Positions 33,468-45,740 of a stretch of 64,000 nt of DNA are shown one piece after another. A program made the position numbers and the translations under genes. The first letter of the stretch is position 1. Each line of letters begins with the position of its first letter. Source of the DNA: Simmondsia chinensis. Lineage: Eukaryota; Streptophyta; Magnoliopsida; Caryophyllales; Simmondsiaceae. The notes beneath the pieces were generated by a model. It was not told the DNA's origin. It saw nothing but the letters and a program-made list of their open reading frames with translations, and did no database searches. The stretch covers positions 2,609,001-2,673,000 of the forward strand of contig JAGTTD010000026.1 of NCBI GenBank assembly GCA_018398585.1. The letters run 5' to 3'.

Positions 33468-33522
33468 TAGCCTGGTGGTTAGCAAGGTGTAATATGATAG
33501 ATATGGACGTGGGTTCTAATCC
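33468..33522 (+). other. tRNA-like module (left arm)
   Basis: TAGCCTGGTGGTTAGCAAGG resembles an A box, and GGGTTCTAATCC at 33511-33522 a B box. The spacing fits a tRNA-derived promoter but no cloverleaf is convincing. Confidence 0.45.
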
Positions 33523-34171
33523 TTTTGAGGCTACATTTATTATTATTTTTTTTAACAAATAGAATTGTCATTATACTTTTTTTTGGACTAGAATTGTCAC
33601 TATATATATATATATATAATTACTTATATTTTTAATTATTTGTTGAGCTTATTTTGTATACAATACCAAACATTGTTTAAGTTAGGAAAAAATAAAAATA
33701 AATAATTTTGTTATATGCCATGTTCTCACTCGTTTTGTTCAAATATATACAAATTACTAATATCTATTCTAAAAAATTTTTGTTTGCATATAAATGACTT
33801 CGAATTTTTCTTTCTGACCTTTTCAACTCTATAACTTAGATTATATACATTGTGTATTTATATTTTTATTTTTATACATCAATTCTTGTTTAAATTTATT
33901 TGCAATATTTTTTTACTTGTATGAAAAATGTGTAATATCTCACATCTAACAGTTAAAAACTGAATATAGAATTTTCAAATAATTCTAAAATTATTTATTT
34001 TTATTTTTTTCCCAACATAAACAATATTTAGTATTGTATACAAAATAAGCTCAACAACTAATTAAGAATATAATTAATTATATGTATGTATAGTGACAAT
34101 TCTCGTCCAAAAAACAAAAAGAAAAGTGACAAATCTATTTTTAAAAAAATAATAATAAATGTGGCATCAAG

Positions 34172-34227
34172 AGGATTCAAACTCATGTTCATATCTATCA
34201 CATTACACCTTGCTAACCACCACGCTA
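34172..34227 (-). other. tRNA-like module (right arm)
   Basis: Inverted counterpart of the module at 33468-33522, with the A-box-like block at 34208-34227 and the B-box-like block at 34172-34183 on the minus strand. It shows that the tRNA-like unit belongs to the ancestral foldback. Confidence 0.45.
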
Positions 34228-34529
34228 AAGGTGCAAGAGTAAACTCTATATGTTGATAATATTAGTTATTAAATTCAGTCCACCTAGTTGCATGATGTTT
34301 GGGATGTCGTGCAACGGTGTTGTACGACATCTGAGACGTCGTGCAGTGTTGTACGACGTTTCAGATGTCATGCAATGGGTGGCTTGTTACTGTAATCCTT
34401 TTCAAATGGCGTGCAATGTTTGATGAACAGTAAAGTGTGTCATTTTGTTAAATATTTTCAAAACGGTGCCAAAATGCTAAATATTTTTCAAACTTGTGCC
34501 ATTTTGCTAAAAATGTCAAAATTTTTGAA

Positions 34530-35020
34530 TTGTTTTTTAAGATTGTTGTATTATTTTTGTCTGTCGTTTAATCTTTACTTTTATATGGGTTAAATCAAGT
34601 TTTGTTTGTATGAAATGTTAATTTTGTATTATAATTTTTTCGCTAAGCATCAGAAAAAACATATCTAAAAAGCTTGACTCTGATTTTCACTTTTTTCCAC
34701 TTTGATTTGTTAAGTCAGATTATAGTGACCAAATTGGTAACAAGAATATCCACATGTTATGTTATCAAAATATGACACAGCAATGAAATGGGATCTAATA
34801 CATATGTACATTATTCGATTATATGTACAAAATTTATATTTTTAATGCTGTAATTTTATTAGGGAGGTATTATTATCAGAGCAAAAGTCGTTATTGCGGC
34901 AATCATGTGACTCACAAATAATGAAAGTTACAAAATTGTTTTTGCAAACTACGATCTTCGTAATAACAATTTTATAATTGCAATAACATTAGCATTTTAT
35001 TAATCATATATATATATATA
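34530..35020. other. No gene seen; AT-rich
   Basis: No coding sequence; ends in a short TA microsatellite at about 35007-35020. Confidence 0.4.
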
Positions 35021-35021
35021 G

Positions 35022-35249
35022 GGTGAATATCAAATGAGAGCATTTGACTATGGTGAGGTATGAGAGCTTAAATACCAGCCATTGAATTCAAAATGAAGGG
35101 CTGAGATTGCACATCTAAAAATGCCCTAACAACTCTCTCCCTCTCTCCTCCTCTTTATATGTGCAATCTCAGTCCTTCATTTTGAATTTAATGGCTGATA
35201 TTTAAGCTCTCATATCTCACCATAGTCAAATGCACACTTTTGATATATA
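35022..35249. mobile_element. MITE with ~95-bp inverted arms
   Basis: The left arm (ATATCAAATGAGAGCATTTG through CTGAGATTGCACAT) and the right arm (ATGTGCAATCTCAG through CAAATGCACACTTTTGATAT) pair almost fully; the ~45-bp centre is a CTCTC-rich spacer. No coding capacity. It lies in TA-rich DNA, so the target duplication is uncertain. Confidence 0.75.
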
Positions 35250-35503
35250 AAGGAACATAAGGAAAGGAACATATCCAGTGCTTCAAGGGCTCCTGCCTAC
35301 GCAAGGTCTAGGGGGGCAGATGTACGCAACTTTCTTTCTTCATGGTGTCAACCTGAAGAGAGGCTATTTCCCAGTGCCCCAACCTGAGGGTGAGGACTTC
35401 CCAGAAGGTTACCCATCCTGGTACTTCTCTCGCCCAAGCACGCTTAATTTCGGAGTTCTAATGGGATCCAGTGACGGCGTGTTGGTGCCCTCTTTGGTTC
35501 ACA
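35250..35503 (-). mobile_element. 5S rRNA-headed SINE, copy A (longest, 254 bp)
   Basis: Flanked by an exact 11-bp duplication TTTGATATATA (35239-35249 and 35504-35514). On the minus strand it reads a ~40-nt leader with GGCACCAACACG, then 5S rRNA sequence (TGGATCCCAT, AACTCCGAAATTAAGCG, GCTTGGGCGAGAG, CCAGGATGGGTAACC, GGGAAGTCCTC), then the RTE-like tail (GGAGCCCTTGAAGCACTGG) and a short TTCC-rich end. The 5S part includes the A-box and C-box regions used by Pol III in 5S genes. Confidence 0.75.
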
Positions 35504-35507
35504 TTTG

Positions 35508-35536
<29 letters not shown>
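35508..35536. repeat. (TA)n microsatellite
   Basis: About 14 TA units directly abutting the target-site duplication of the SINE. Confidence 0.95.
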
Positions 35537-35538
<2 letters not shown>

Positions 35539-36360
35539 CATTGCCATAATATGTTTTATATTTAATAATAATCATAAACTTTTACAAAATTACAATTTTA
35601 GTAAAATAACAACATTGCCTTTTAATTTTTTATAATTCAATGTAGTGAGTAAAATGAATGGCGGTTTGACAGGAGAGTTTTGCATCAGGGCGGCAATGGT
35701 ATATAATGGACTTTTATCAAATTATTAGATAAGGTTGCTCTAAAAATCTATCCATTTATGAATCAACTGTTATATAGTGTCCTTGGTAACAGTTATATTC
35801 ATTGTTATATATAATAGATTGTTGTATTAGACCAAAAAGTCTGGAGCTCAATTCTCTCTTTGAATCTCTCTCTGATTAGTCTTTGACTTAACTGGCTCAT
35901 ATGCTGTGTGTGGATCACTGCACGGGTCAGGGTTTATTGGATAATCGAGTTCCTTGTTAGCATTAAAAAAAAAGTTTATATTCATTGTTAGGTTTGTTGA
36001 AGTCTTTGTATATTAAATTTCATCGAGCCAAGCGCCAGATTCATGAAATTGACACACATAGGCCTCGTTTGGTATGTGGGAAGAAAACGAGGGACGTAGA
36101 GATTCATGGGAAGTAATGATTTTGGCTCTTGTTTGGTTGGCTGAAAATAGGCCGAATGCAAGAAGCAAAAATTACTTAATAATTTCCAATTCCTTCAAAA
36201 CGCGGGGATTAACTTACCTAGCCCCAAGGTAAGTTCTAATTCCTTCATTTTTAACTAATCTCACAAAGGAACTTCTGTTTCCCACCATGGCAACAAATTC
36301 AAGTGCATCTCTTTTTCGAGAACACGATGTGTCAAACAAGAGGCCATAATCATCTACATA
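35537..36360. other. No gene seen; LTR-like and MITE-like DNA
   Basis: 35840-35960 has a pyrimidine-rich U5-like tract. At 36061 GGCCTCGTTTGGTATG resembles the terminus of plant non-autonomous DNA elements. 36270-36360 lies downstream of a primer-binding site and is probably retroelement leader. Confidence 0.35.
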
Positions 36361-36371
36361 CTTTGATACCA

Positions 36372-36510
36372 TGTTAAATTTCGCCTACATAATGTCCATA
36401 TATAGGTGCAAGTGAGGTCGCTCATCCTAAAAATAATTGGCATTCAATATAGTAACCCAATAGGCTCATATGTTTATCTTTTTTTTTTTTTTAATCACAA
36501 TTCCAATATT
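36372..36510 (-). repeat. LTR fragment with adjacent primer-binding site
   Basis: On the minus strand the sequence ends ...GCGAAATTTAACA and is followed at once by TGGTATCAAAG (36361-36371), a tRNA-Met primer-binding site. A TATATATGG promoter-like word lies near 36400. The upstream end of the LTR was not resolved. Confidence 0.5.
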
Positions 36511-36579
36511 GGCTAAATTTCGGTGTTCTTTTATCATACAATTTCTTTTTGTTTGTGTTTCCTACTTTTGAGTGGTGGC

Positions 36580-37690
36580 CTTAAGTTCAAATTGATCTCA
36601 AATAGAATCCCCCTAAGCCAAATTCCCTCAATAATCGCACATGTTAAAGCAAGGAATTCAGCTTTAGTGGTTGACAAGGTTGTTATAGATTGGAGCTTGG
36701 ATTTTTAGCTTATTGTTCCACCAGGTAAGCTAAATATATAGGCTGAGTTTAGTCTTCTTCAATCTAGATCCCCGCCAAAGTCTGTGTCAGGATGACCTAC
36801 TAATTTGAGGTCTTTTTATTCTTTTCCAAAAGTTAAACCTAAGTCTAAGGTTTCTTGTGTTGAATCCCTATGAATCTGGATAACACACTCATTGGATAAG
36901 GTAGGTCAGCCCTTGTGCAGGACATGGTATGCATAAGTGATCTTATGGCATTGGCATAAGGTACACTAGTCATCCTATGTTTTTCTAAGTCGGTTTCAGG
37001 ACACTGACTTTAGAAAATTTGTATTGAGTTGCCATGGGTAACTTTAATATTTTATATTTGATCATGTTAAACCTTGTCATAACATGGATCAAATAGCGTT
37101 CTTGAGATAAGTGAACCGTTTCTAACTCTTTGTTTTTTATTTATATCCATGCTATGTATCTTTTTAGCCTCACCCAAATCTTTCATGTAAAAATGTTCAT
37201 TTAATCTCTATTCTAGGTCATAAGTATCATAGTTTGCTCTGTTAGCAAAGTTATGTCATCCACATATATCAATGAGTATAAGGCATGATCATCAACATTT
37301 TTAAACCAAAAACAAGTATCATGCACTGATCTACTAAAACCATTATCTATCATGAAAGAGTCAAAATGCCTATACCATTGTCTAGGGGATTGCTTAGGTC
37401 CATAAAGGGACTTTGTCAACAAACACACATCTTCCTCATATTCGAGTTCCTCAAACCCTTCAGGCTGAGTCATGAGGATTTCCTCCTCGAGCTCACCATG
37501 TAAAAAGTAGTAGTGACATACATTTGTTCTAACAACATGTTGAAATTTGCAGTTAAACACATCAAAATCCCGATAGAAGTATGTTTCACAACTTGTGAGA
37601 AACTTTTAGTGTAATCCACCCCTTCTTTTTATGTGAAATCTTTGGCCACTAATCTAGCTTTGAAGTTAGGCAATCCTTCTGGTGTTTCAG
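36580..37690 (-). mobile_element. Ty1/copia pol relic (RT to RNase H)
   Basis: The minus-strand RT starts near 37690 (FKARLVAKDFT), continues through 37560-37213 (LTKSLYGPKQSPRQWYRHF, YVDDITLL), MKDLGEAKKI near 37170 and VPYANAIRSLMHTMSCTRADL near 36930, then decays into RNase H. The catalytic YVDD is preserved but stops and frameshifts occur after it. It abuts a gypsy relic at its 5' side, so one element has interrupted or replaced part of the other. Confidence 0.8.
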
Positions 37691-40600
37691 GATCAGTCAA
37701 AACTGAGTACTAAAGCTTGGCTATCATTCAAGATCAATGCATGCCTACTTAAGACATTAGCAAACACTGTTCAACGCTTCGGACTTGTGCTTGATAATAA
37801 AGTGAGAGAGTTGTATGTAACTCGCCAATTTCGCATGATGGTCAGAAAGCTTGTCTTGACTATAGATGTATTTCTGCACAACATTATCTAGGTTAAAATG
37901 AACTCCTTATTGGCGGGATACAACTTCCATTGCCTCAAAGCTCTCATTATCGCATAGAAGTCAACACCATAAATTGAATAGTTCAACTTACTTTGGTTAA
38001 GTTTCTCACTGAAGTAAGCAATAGGACGTCCCTGCTGGTTAAGCACTGTGTCGATGCCAACCTTGGAGGCATCATTGTGCAACTCGAATGTCTTCTAAAA
38101 ATCATGTGAGGCTAATACTGGAGCTGTAGTCAACCTCCACTTCATCCCTTCAAAGGCGTCACATGCTTCCGGAGTCAAACTAAAGCTACTTCCCTTCATG
38201 TAATTCGTGATTGGTGCCATGATAGATCTGAAACCTGGCAATAACCTCCGATAAAAAAGAAGCCAGGCCATGGAAGCTACTTACCTCACTTATCGATTTT
38301 GGTTGTGGCCAATTTCGAATTGCTGCTATCATTCTTTCATCAATTGTGAGTCCATCTTTGGACACTATAAACCCAGGGAATGTTACCCGGTCCTTCACGA
38401 ACTCGCACTTCTTCAAGGCAGTGAACAAGTGCTACTCTTTAAGGGCCGTTAGTACCTCTCTAAGGTGACCCAAGTGCTCATCTCAGTTTGGGCGGTAGAT
38501 TAAGATTTCGTCAATGTAGACGGCAATAAAACTTATGATAAAGAGCCATAGTACCAGATTTATGAACGTCATAAAAGTACTAGGAAAGTTAGACAACCCG
38601 AAGAGCATCACAAGCCACTCGTACAACCGTTCTCGGGTTATCAAGGTGGCCTTCCACTCGTCACCTGGCGAGATACATATCTAATGGTATCCGCTTTTCA
38701 AGTCCAACTTGCTAAATGCCTTCAAGTTTTGTAGCTGAACAAGTAAGTCATCCAATCTCGGAATAGGAAATTGGTAACTTACTGTGATCTTATTTACGGC
38801 TCTCCTGTCAATGCACATCTGCCAAGTACCGTCATTCTTTGGCTTCAAAAGAGCTGGAACCACGCATGGATTCAAAATCTCCCAAATAAATCACCTAGAA
38901 AGTAACTCCTCAACTCTGCACCTAAGCTCCTCATGTTCCACAGGATTCATCCGATAGTGCATCTTATTCGGTAAGGTAGCTACTAGTATATACTATTAGC
39001 TTGTGATTCTACAGGACTCAATGGCAGTAAGGTAATCGGTAGCTCCTTCGGAAATACATAAGCAAATTACCTCAATAGGTCCTCTACTTCTCCCTATACC
39101 CCTCTATGTTCCTCTTGACACTCCTTTCCAATCAACAGAAACACCACCATGTTCTCGCCAACCTCCTTTGCGACTATGGCCTTGGTTTTAAGATTCAGAT
39201 TGTAAGTTACTAATGAATGTGGCGCTTCGGGTTTCTTGGGCGACATGACGATCTTTGTACCCTCAAACACAAAGCTATAGGTGTTCCTCCTCTCGTCATG
39301 GGTGGCACCTATCAAATTTCCATAGGCGTCCAACCAACAAGTGGCACTCATCCATGCGAACCACATCACACCACGCCCTATCGCGGTATTTCACTCCTGT
39401 AGAAAAATTAAGGTGAGAATGTTTTGAGACAGTTACTTCTTTTCCTTTCTTGAGCTAAGACAACTTATAAGGTTCCGGATGCTCATCCATCTTTAACCTC
39501 AACTTTCAGACTGTTTCTTAGAAAGATAATATTCTCAAAACTTCGGAGTCAATAACTAGGCAACATACTTTTTTGCCAAACATACATGTCGTCTGGAAGA
39601 TGTTGTTTCAAAGCCAACCATCTCCTTCTGCTTCCTCAGGCTTGAAGCAAACTCGCCTGACTACTAGTAAGCGGCCCTTGTCACCTGCAACTTCTTCCTT
39701 ACCACTTGGCACCAACTTGTACCAAGCTTCTTCCTCAACATCTCGCTATTCTCAGCATGGAGACCCTTGATGTACAACCCCTTACCAAGTCTATCACCTT
39801 TTCGACACTCAACGGCATAGTGACCCATCTCTCCATACTTGAAAGAACGGGTTTTTGAGCTACCAACCAAGCCCTGGTTACTCATCTTACTAGGGTTGGC
39901 GAAAACCAGTTTACCCCGTAAACCTAAGTTGATTGGTAATCGTAACTGATCATACCTATTGTTCTAGTAGTTCTAACAAATTTAATGTCGCTTATGTTGC
40001 TTCTTGATGTTCAAAGACCTCTAACTTGCTTCTGAGATTGAAAAGATGTCAAACGTGTTTAATACCTCCTGAATCGACTCCTTCAACACGCCAACATGCT
40101 CATCCGCCACCTACTCTTCTGATTCTACAAAGTCGTTCTGAGCAACTAATGTGTAGTACTCTGCATGCAGTTTGCCATTGACCAAGAACTTTGACACAAG
40201 TTTCGTGGACATCGATACATAACCCTAGTGAGATTATGGGGAAGGAAGGCATTCCGCATGTGCTTCTTCATCTTTTCCCACATCTTGATTTTTGATTTAC
40301 CCTACCTAAGCCGAGTATGTTTCAACTGCTACCACTAGGTGGCAGCTCTACCCCTTAATAGGCTAGCTACCAATGATGCCTACTTATGCTCCGAAACCTC
40401 TTTGAATTCGAGCACTTCGTCTACTGTAGCCAACTAACCCCAGGATTCCTCAGGTTGTCTTCTGCTGGCAAACATCGGAATTTAAACCCGAAACTCCGAT
40501 TTTGGCCTTCGATCTTCTGAATAATTAGTAATACAAGAATTCAGTCGATCCCTCGTGTTGTTCCGTCCATGGTTGCCAACCCGTAGAAACGGGTTGCAGA

Positions 40601-41330
40601 AATTCTCTTCGGTTTTGTAGGCTCCTCCACCTCCTGTGGTTATAATTGAGGCTGAGCCGTAGCCGTTTGTTTGGCATTTACACCCAATTGATCCAAACAA
40701 AGCTCGATGAGTCAGAATCTCTCCTCCATCTCCTTGAATCTCCTATTAGTCTGGTGTTGTTGGTCTTGTTCAAAAATGTCTGCAACGGCTGCCTACCTTT
40801 GTCACCCATGAGCTATCATGGGAAATATTCGAAGCTCTAAAACCAATTGATGCAGCGTAGAAAGATGAAAATCTGGAATGGAAGGTTCTATGAACTTTCT
40901 TTAAATTCTTATTGCTAAAACATTTAAGAAACAAGGGAAATAATTCTATTCTTGATTCTCACAACTCGAGAATAAAAAAGAAGCACATAAATAATAAAAG
41001 CTATGAAAAAATTGAATGCCAAAACCCTAACCATCCTCATTCTTAAATAGAGGAGTTATTTCACCTAAAATAAAAGACTAAAAATTAAAAGAGACAAACA
41101 AAATATAAACAATAAAATCTATTAATCTACATTAAGCTTTCCTAGGTGATGTTAACTTCTAGCACCCATTCACACTCTATCGCCCGTCTCTTCCATCCCG
41201 CCAAGCTAGCCAACTTGCCAAGACCTAATTTGCCTAGTAACTTGCCTTATGTTAAGGCACGGCTGCATTAGAAATCCAATTCGGACTTATATGTGGATCT
41301 CAATTGGGAAAAGTCATCCACATCTAAGTG
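37691..41330 (-). mobile_element. Ty3/gypsy retrotransposon relic with 5' LTR and PBS, 3' end lost
   Basis: 5' LTR from 40849 rightwards (to about 41330) ends TGCATCA on the element strand, with a degenerate primer-binding site at 40834-40846. Gag lies at 40700-39660; its zinc knuckle reads SFKYGEMGHYAVEC, two Cys lost. Protease region near 39370-39090. RT at 38875-38400, RNase H at 38082-37888 (ASKVGIDTVLNQQGRPIAYF). The catalytic box is YIDE instead of YIDD near 38510. Integrase and 3' LTR are missing. Many stops; inactive. Confidence 0.82.
40834..40846 (-). promoter_or_regulatory. Degenerate primer-binding site
   Basis: Reads TTGGTTTTAGAGC on the element strand, matching a tRNA-Met primer-binding site (TGGTATCAGAGC) except for the central bases, just inside the LTR end. 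Confidence 0.5.
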
Positions 41331-43950
41331 TTATTTTGGTGTGAAAAGTTGTTATTTTATAATTTATTTAATCACTATATATATATATGATACAAACCTA
41401 AATATAATCTAGCTTATATCAATGGAATCACAAGCTAATAGTATATTTATTTGATAATTTAGCCTCCAAAAATGGAGGATTACATAGGAGAAATGGGGAA
41501 GAAATTAGAGAAGAACACAGAGGAAGAGAGAGACTTGAGCATATCTCTACATCATATTTTGCATACTCACTCTATCAACCTATCCTCTTATTTATAGAAG
41601 GAGCTAGGCTAAGGTGGCACATGATGGAAGGTTCTAGAAGGGGACAGGTGGTGGGTGCTGTAGTAGGTTTGGATGGCAAGTGGTGAAGGACAACTGCTGG
41701 CGGTAGCATGGCACATATAGAGCTGACGCCAGGTATAGGAGCTGGGGTTGGTGGCTGGCGATCAGGAAGACGAGTGCGTATTTGAGGTAGACTGGGGAGG
41801 AGCGGATGGCAATAAAGGTGGTTGCGATAACTGGAAATGGGCCCTTGGTGGCTTGGCGATACACATGGTGTAACAATATACATAAACAAAGAAAATTTTC
41901 TTCAAAAATATTACAAAAATATAGTATTAAAATATTTATTTCAGGACTTGAAAACACTCATAATCAGGATGGCAGGCGTCAAATATTTTTCTTTTTGGGT
42001 AAATATGCTCTCACTTGTCATTCACATCCCAAATCTTAGCCAAAACTAAAGTCGCCCATTAACTTTGAATTTTGTCAATTGCACCCGATAAATATCAAAA
42101 AAGACCCCTTAACTATTAGTGAAATCAAAATGAGTTTCCTAACTTTTAATTTCGTTAAAGGGGTTTTCAACTATTGAACAAATTCAGTGTGACAAATGTC
42201 CCGTGATAAATTGTATAGGTTCTTTTAAAAAGAGCCGGACTCAAAACACTTGACGAGAAAGGAAAACGGGACCAAACGTAGTGCAACCTGTAAAATAAAC
42301 AACAATTGGAGAGACCCACAGATGTATCCTGCAGACGACCTCTTTGACGTTCAAATTAGTATATCTTCTCAAAACAATAACTGAAATAAATAAGAAATAA
42401 ATAAAGACAGTAAAATACTTAGGTTGAGCAGAGAAGCTACAAGACCTTAAAAAAAAAAGAAAGTGGGAGAGGGTCGAGAGGGAGAGAGACGGGGTCAAAC
42501 GGTCAGGCGGTGAGGGGCGTCCCCAGCGAGTTCAAGATAAACAGAGTGATGCGAGTGCGGGTAGGTATGTGTGTGTGTATATATATATATATATATTACA
42601 ATGTTTAATTAAGCTTATATTCTATATGTTTAATTTAGGTTCAGTATTTTAGTGTCCAATTTTATATATTGACGACTTATTAATACCCAATTCTATACTT
42701 TAACATGTCATATTTTTCCTCAACTGCTAATAACAGATTGACTATTTTTATTATCAACAACAATAAACTTTTAATTTTATTAAAAGTATCCACAAATTAT
42801 TAAAAAAAATCAATGTGACATCGAAACTTCTAATTTTATTATAGACCACCTAGAACTATTAAGTAAAATCAATTTGATATTTCAACTTTAAATTTTATCA
42901 TATAAATCCAAAATTATTAAAAAATGACAGAAATTTTAGTTCACGTATAGTTAAGTTTTTTTTTTTTTTTTTTTTTTTTTGGATGCCCTAAAAGTTTAAA
43001 AATTTTATGAAGTACGCCAATTTTGAAACATTCGTTTTTGATGATATTCCTATAACACCACTAGAATTAGTTTAAATTATGTCAATGTCGGATATAAAAA
43101 ATAATAATACCTAAAATATAATTTAACTAAGGGTAAAAAGCTATTTATATTGAAAATAATTTTAAATATATTAAATAAATTTACGTATTTTGAAACAATT
43201 AGAATATCTAAATAATTTTAGAATTCAAAAAAAAAAAAATCCTAATAAATAATTTTGAAAAACCAAATATTAAAATCATATTTTTTTAGTTTAAATTGTT
43301 AATGTATTTTCACATATTCAAATTAAATATAAATAATTTTTGCACCATAGTGAAATGATTTTGTAAGTCCCAAAATGTCTGAGATTTAACAAAATACTAA
43401 AAAAGATATGTAGATAATATGTGCAAAAAAAAGTTACCAAAGTTTATGTTACCTCAAAAAAATATTTTCAAACTTTAAGTCATCTGAAAAATATATTATC
43501 AAATTTAAGATACCTGAACCAATTTTCTTTAAAATTTTTAATTGTTTCAGATGTTGATTTTAATTAACAATTTGAGGTTATCTTTGAAAATTTTTTTTCC
43601 TTTTTTTTGATAAATAGCAAAAAAAATGCTATGTGGAACTTGACATTCAGCAAGAGAGGAACCCGACCTGCAATCTTTGATAAAATTACAAGTTGGCATG
43701 CGGATTATATTGATCTTGATCAATAATTCAAAGATTTCTTTAATGAAATTAAAAGTTTAGGGAGTCATTGTAGTTTTATCCAGTAGTTTAGAGGATTCTA
43801 GGATATTTATCAAATATTTTTTAGCTGAAGAATGATGAAAAAAAACTAAAGTAGAACTATACAAATTTAGTTTTTTTTTTTTTTTTTTTTTTTCATTGTA
43901 CGCGGAATGTGAAAAAGAAAAATATTGTATTATTATTAACAAAATTTTTT
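41331..43950. other. No gene seen; AT-rich with an LTR-like promoter
   Basis: A minus-strand TATAAATA (41589-41596) followed by CT-rich sequence looks like an LTR U3/U5 junction, but termini are not defined. A (GT)n(TA)n microsatellite lies at 42567-42597. Long T or A runs lie at 42957-42980 and 43870-43893. Open frames here are short and have no recognisable similarity. Confidence 0.4.
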
Positions 43951-44370
43951 ATTAATTTTTTTAGTACTTCGTGGTGGGGTTTGAAAATTTACTTGCCACC
44001 TTTGCAAGTGGGGAAGAAAGAAAAACACATATTTTTTTTTAATAATTAAGAAGAGAGGAAATACACACATTTTTTTACCATTATATTTATAAAACTAAAA
44101 TAAAGGTACTGACTGACCAAGATTAATTTTTTTATCATTGCACTAGATATAAATTTCTGTTAAATTTATCACCACAACTCCAAAATTATTAATTATGTCT
44201 ACCATCAAACAAAAGTCAAAAACAACAGTTCAATGTCGCGAAATGTCTCCAACCAAGTATAATAGTATTTTTAGCATTATATGTATTAATTTTGTATATA
44301 TTAAAATTGTTATTTTGTATATATTAAAATTGTGTAATTAGTATATAATAACAATCTCATAAGCCAATAT
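43951..44370 (+). repeat. Left copy of a duplicated segment from the P450 copy 2 promoter
   Basis: Matches 45741-46184 along its length (GTGGTGGGGTTTGAAAAT, TTGCAAGTGGGG, GTTAAATTTATCACCACAACT, CATCAAACAAAAGTCAA, AATGTCTCCAACCAAGT). It ends at CCAATAT (44364-44370). It lacks the TA expansion of the right copy and is cut off ~5 bp before the point where the TATA box would lie. Confidence 0.85.
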
Positions 44371-45740
44371 TAGGGAGTTCATATTCCTTGGCCCTGGAGT
44401 AATCATGAAAGCGCTTAGCTCAGGCATCCCACATGGTTTGTGAGGTTGGATACAGGTCATGTCATTTATTAGGGAGCGGGAGAGCATTGCAACTATGCAG
44501 GATCGGAGACTTTGATCTGTACGAAGCCATGTGAGGTAATCGGGGTTAGGGGAGGCCGACCCATTTGGGTGTGTGACATGAGCGGGGGGGCAGGGATAAG
44601 AACTATCAATAAACTCTTGTAATTAGTGAGCGAGTAATAGCATATTGAACTGTTCATGCCACACTGGTGGTCAGTAGTTGTTGCTAATTTAATAGTGATT
44701 ATACTCGTAATATTGGAGGGAGGGAGTAAAATTAGGGAAGGGGTGGGAAATATGCATTAGGATTTATGTAATTATGGTTACCGACACCACCGTGGTGGTG
44801 ACAAATGTTGGGATGGTCAGTGTTTGCGAGGGAGAGGGGGATGCCCAAGTTAAATGTCGGGTTCACTGTAGGCCGTCCTGTTGGTTATGGAGTACTGAAG
44901 ATGGCGACACCGGTATCAACCAACCCCGGGAAAGTATGAGAGATAGTGGTGTGACCGATGATGGTGGCGTCGGACACCACTGGCAGAATGGGGACTGTCG
45001 CGCCAGGTGGGGCACTGACACTGGGGGTTCGGTCTCCGCATGGTCACGGCGGGCACTGATAGGGGGAGGAGGGGAGGATAGGGCACTCGCATATCCACGA
45101 TTAGCGTTAGATGCCATTGCTCGATTTAAATTGAATTAAAATAAAACTAGCAGAGAATTTAACACAATGTAACAGGCTAATCGAATTTAAAGTTGAGGGA
45201 GAAAGAGGACCATTGGAACCCTATGCACGCCCGAGAGTGAGAGACGCCTGGCTGCTGCTGGGGACACCACCAGAGGAGAAAGAGAAGTTGGGGAGAGGGA
45301 CACCAGCAGTGGGGAAGGAGCCGCCAGAGAGAGGGACGCCGAAGAGGGTGAGCGTGGGGTGGTGAGAGAGAGACGCCGGAGCGAGCGAGATTCAAGCACC
45401 TCGGGCAGCAGAGGGAGTGGTGGGAGACAGACGCCTTGTCGCCGGAATGAGAGGGACACCGGCTGGTGGTTGACGACTGCAATGCTAGAGGAGAGGAGGA
45501 GGGTGCTGGCGTCTAGGGTTAGGGTTTAAGAGGGAGGTATAGGGTTAGGGATTATGGATCTAATACCATATGAATAAAAGGTAAAGTAATATTATTGAAT
45601 GATAATATAAGACTATAAAAGGTGCCTATTTACAATAGTATAAGGACATAATAGTAAAAGCATGTGAAATCCTAGTGCTAAGAATATTCTAGAAACTATT
45701 ATAATATCAATAAACTTTTTTGGCAATAAAATAAGAATAA
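44371..45740 (-). mobile_element. 5' fragment of a copia retrotransposon (LTR, leader, start of gag)
   Basis: On the minus strand: a short LTR-like block 45709-45571 (TGATATTA...TTATTCA), a primer-binding site at 45568-45557 (TGGTATTAGATC), a GC-rich leader, and gag N-terminal sequence to 44371. The gag part (44720-44380) aligns with the gag of the copia element at the right edge of the window (63990-63700), with frameshifts. The rest of the element is absent. It sits exactly between the two copies of the promoter duplication. Confidence 0.65.

Larger units (their letters stand above)
32071..34517. mobile_element. Mutator-like foldback element with ~500-bp inverted arms
   Basis: Arms are inverted copies: left 32071-32301 continuing at 33450-33715, right 33990-34517. 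Outer ends are GACTTTTTTTTTAG (left) and GACATTTTTAG (right, reverse complement). Flanks AAAATTTGT (32062-32070) and AAAATTTTT (34518-34526) match 8/9, as expected for the 9-bp duplication of Mutator-like elements. No transposase is visible. Both arms hold subterminal repeats of GACGTCGTGCAAC and, further in, a tRNA-like module. The left arm is split by a separate 1.1-kb retro-insertion. Confidence 0.75.

Noticed and set aside
33468..33522. Functional tRNA gene
   Set aside because: A- and B-box-like words are present but acceptor and anticodon stems do not pair.
35250..35503. A Cassandra-type TRIM or a genuine 5S rRNA gene
   Set aside because: The 5S part is partial and joined to an RTE-like tail; TSDs are 9-19 bp and variable; there is no LTR pair, PBS or polypurine tract.
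37691..41330. Integrated pararetrovirus
   Set aside because: An LTR end, tRNA-Met primer-binding site, gag zinc knuckle and gypsy-type RT/RNase H order indicate a Ty3/gypsy retrotransposon; no movement-protein or coat-protein features were seen.
44774..45482. Several 60-121 aa ORFs on both strands
   Set aside because: They lie in the GC-rich leader of the copia 5' fragment; overlapping frames on both strands reflect GC content, not a gene.
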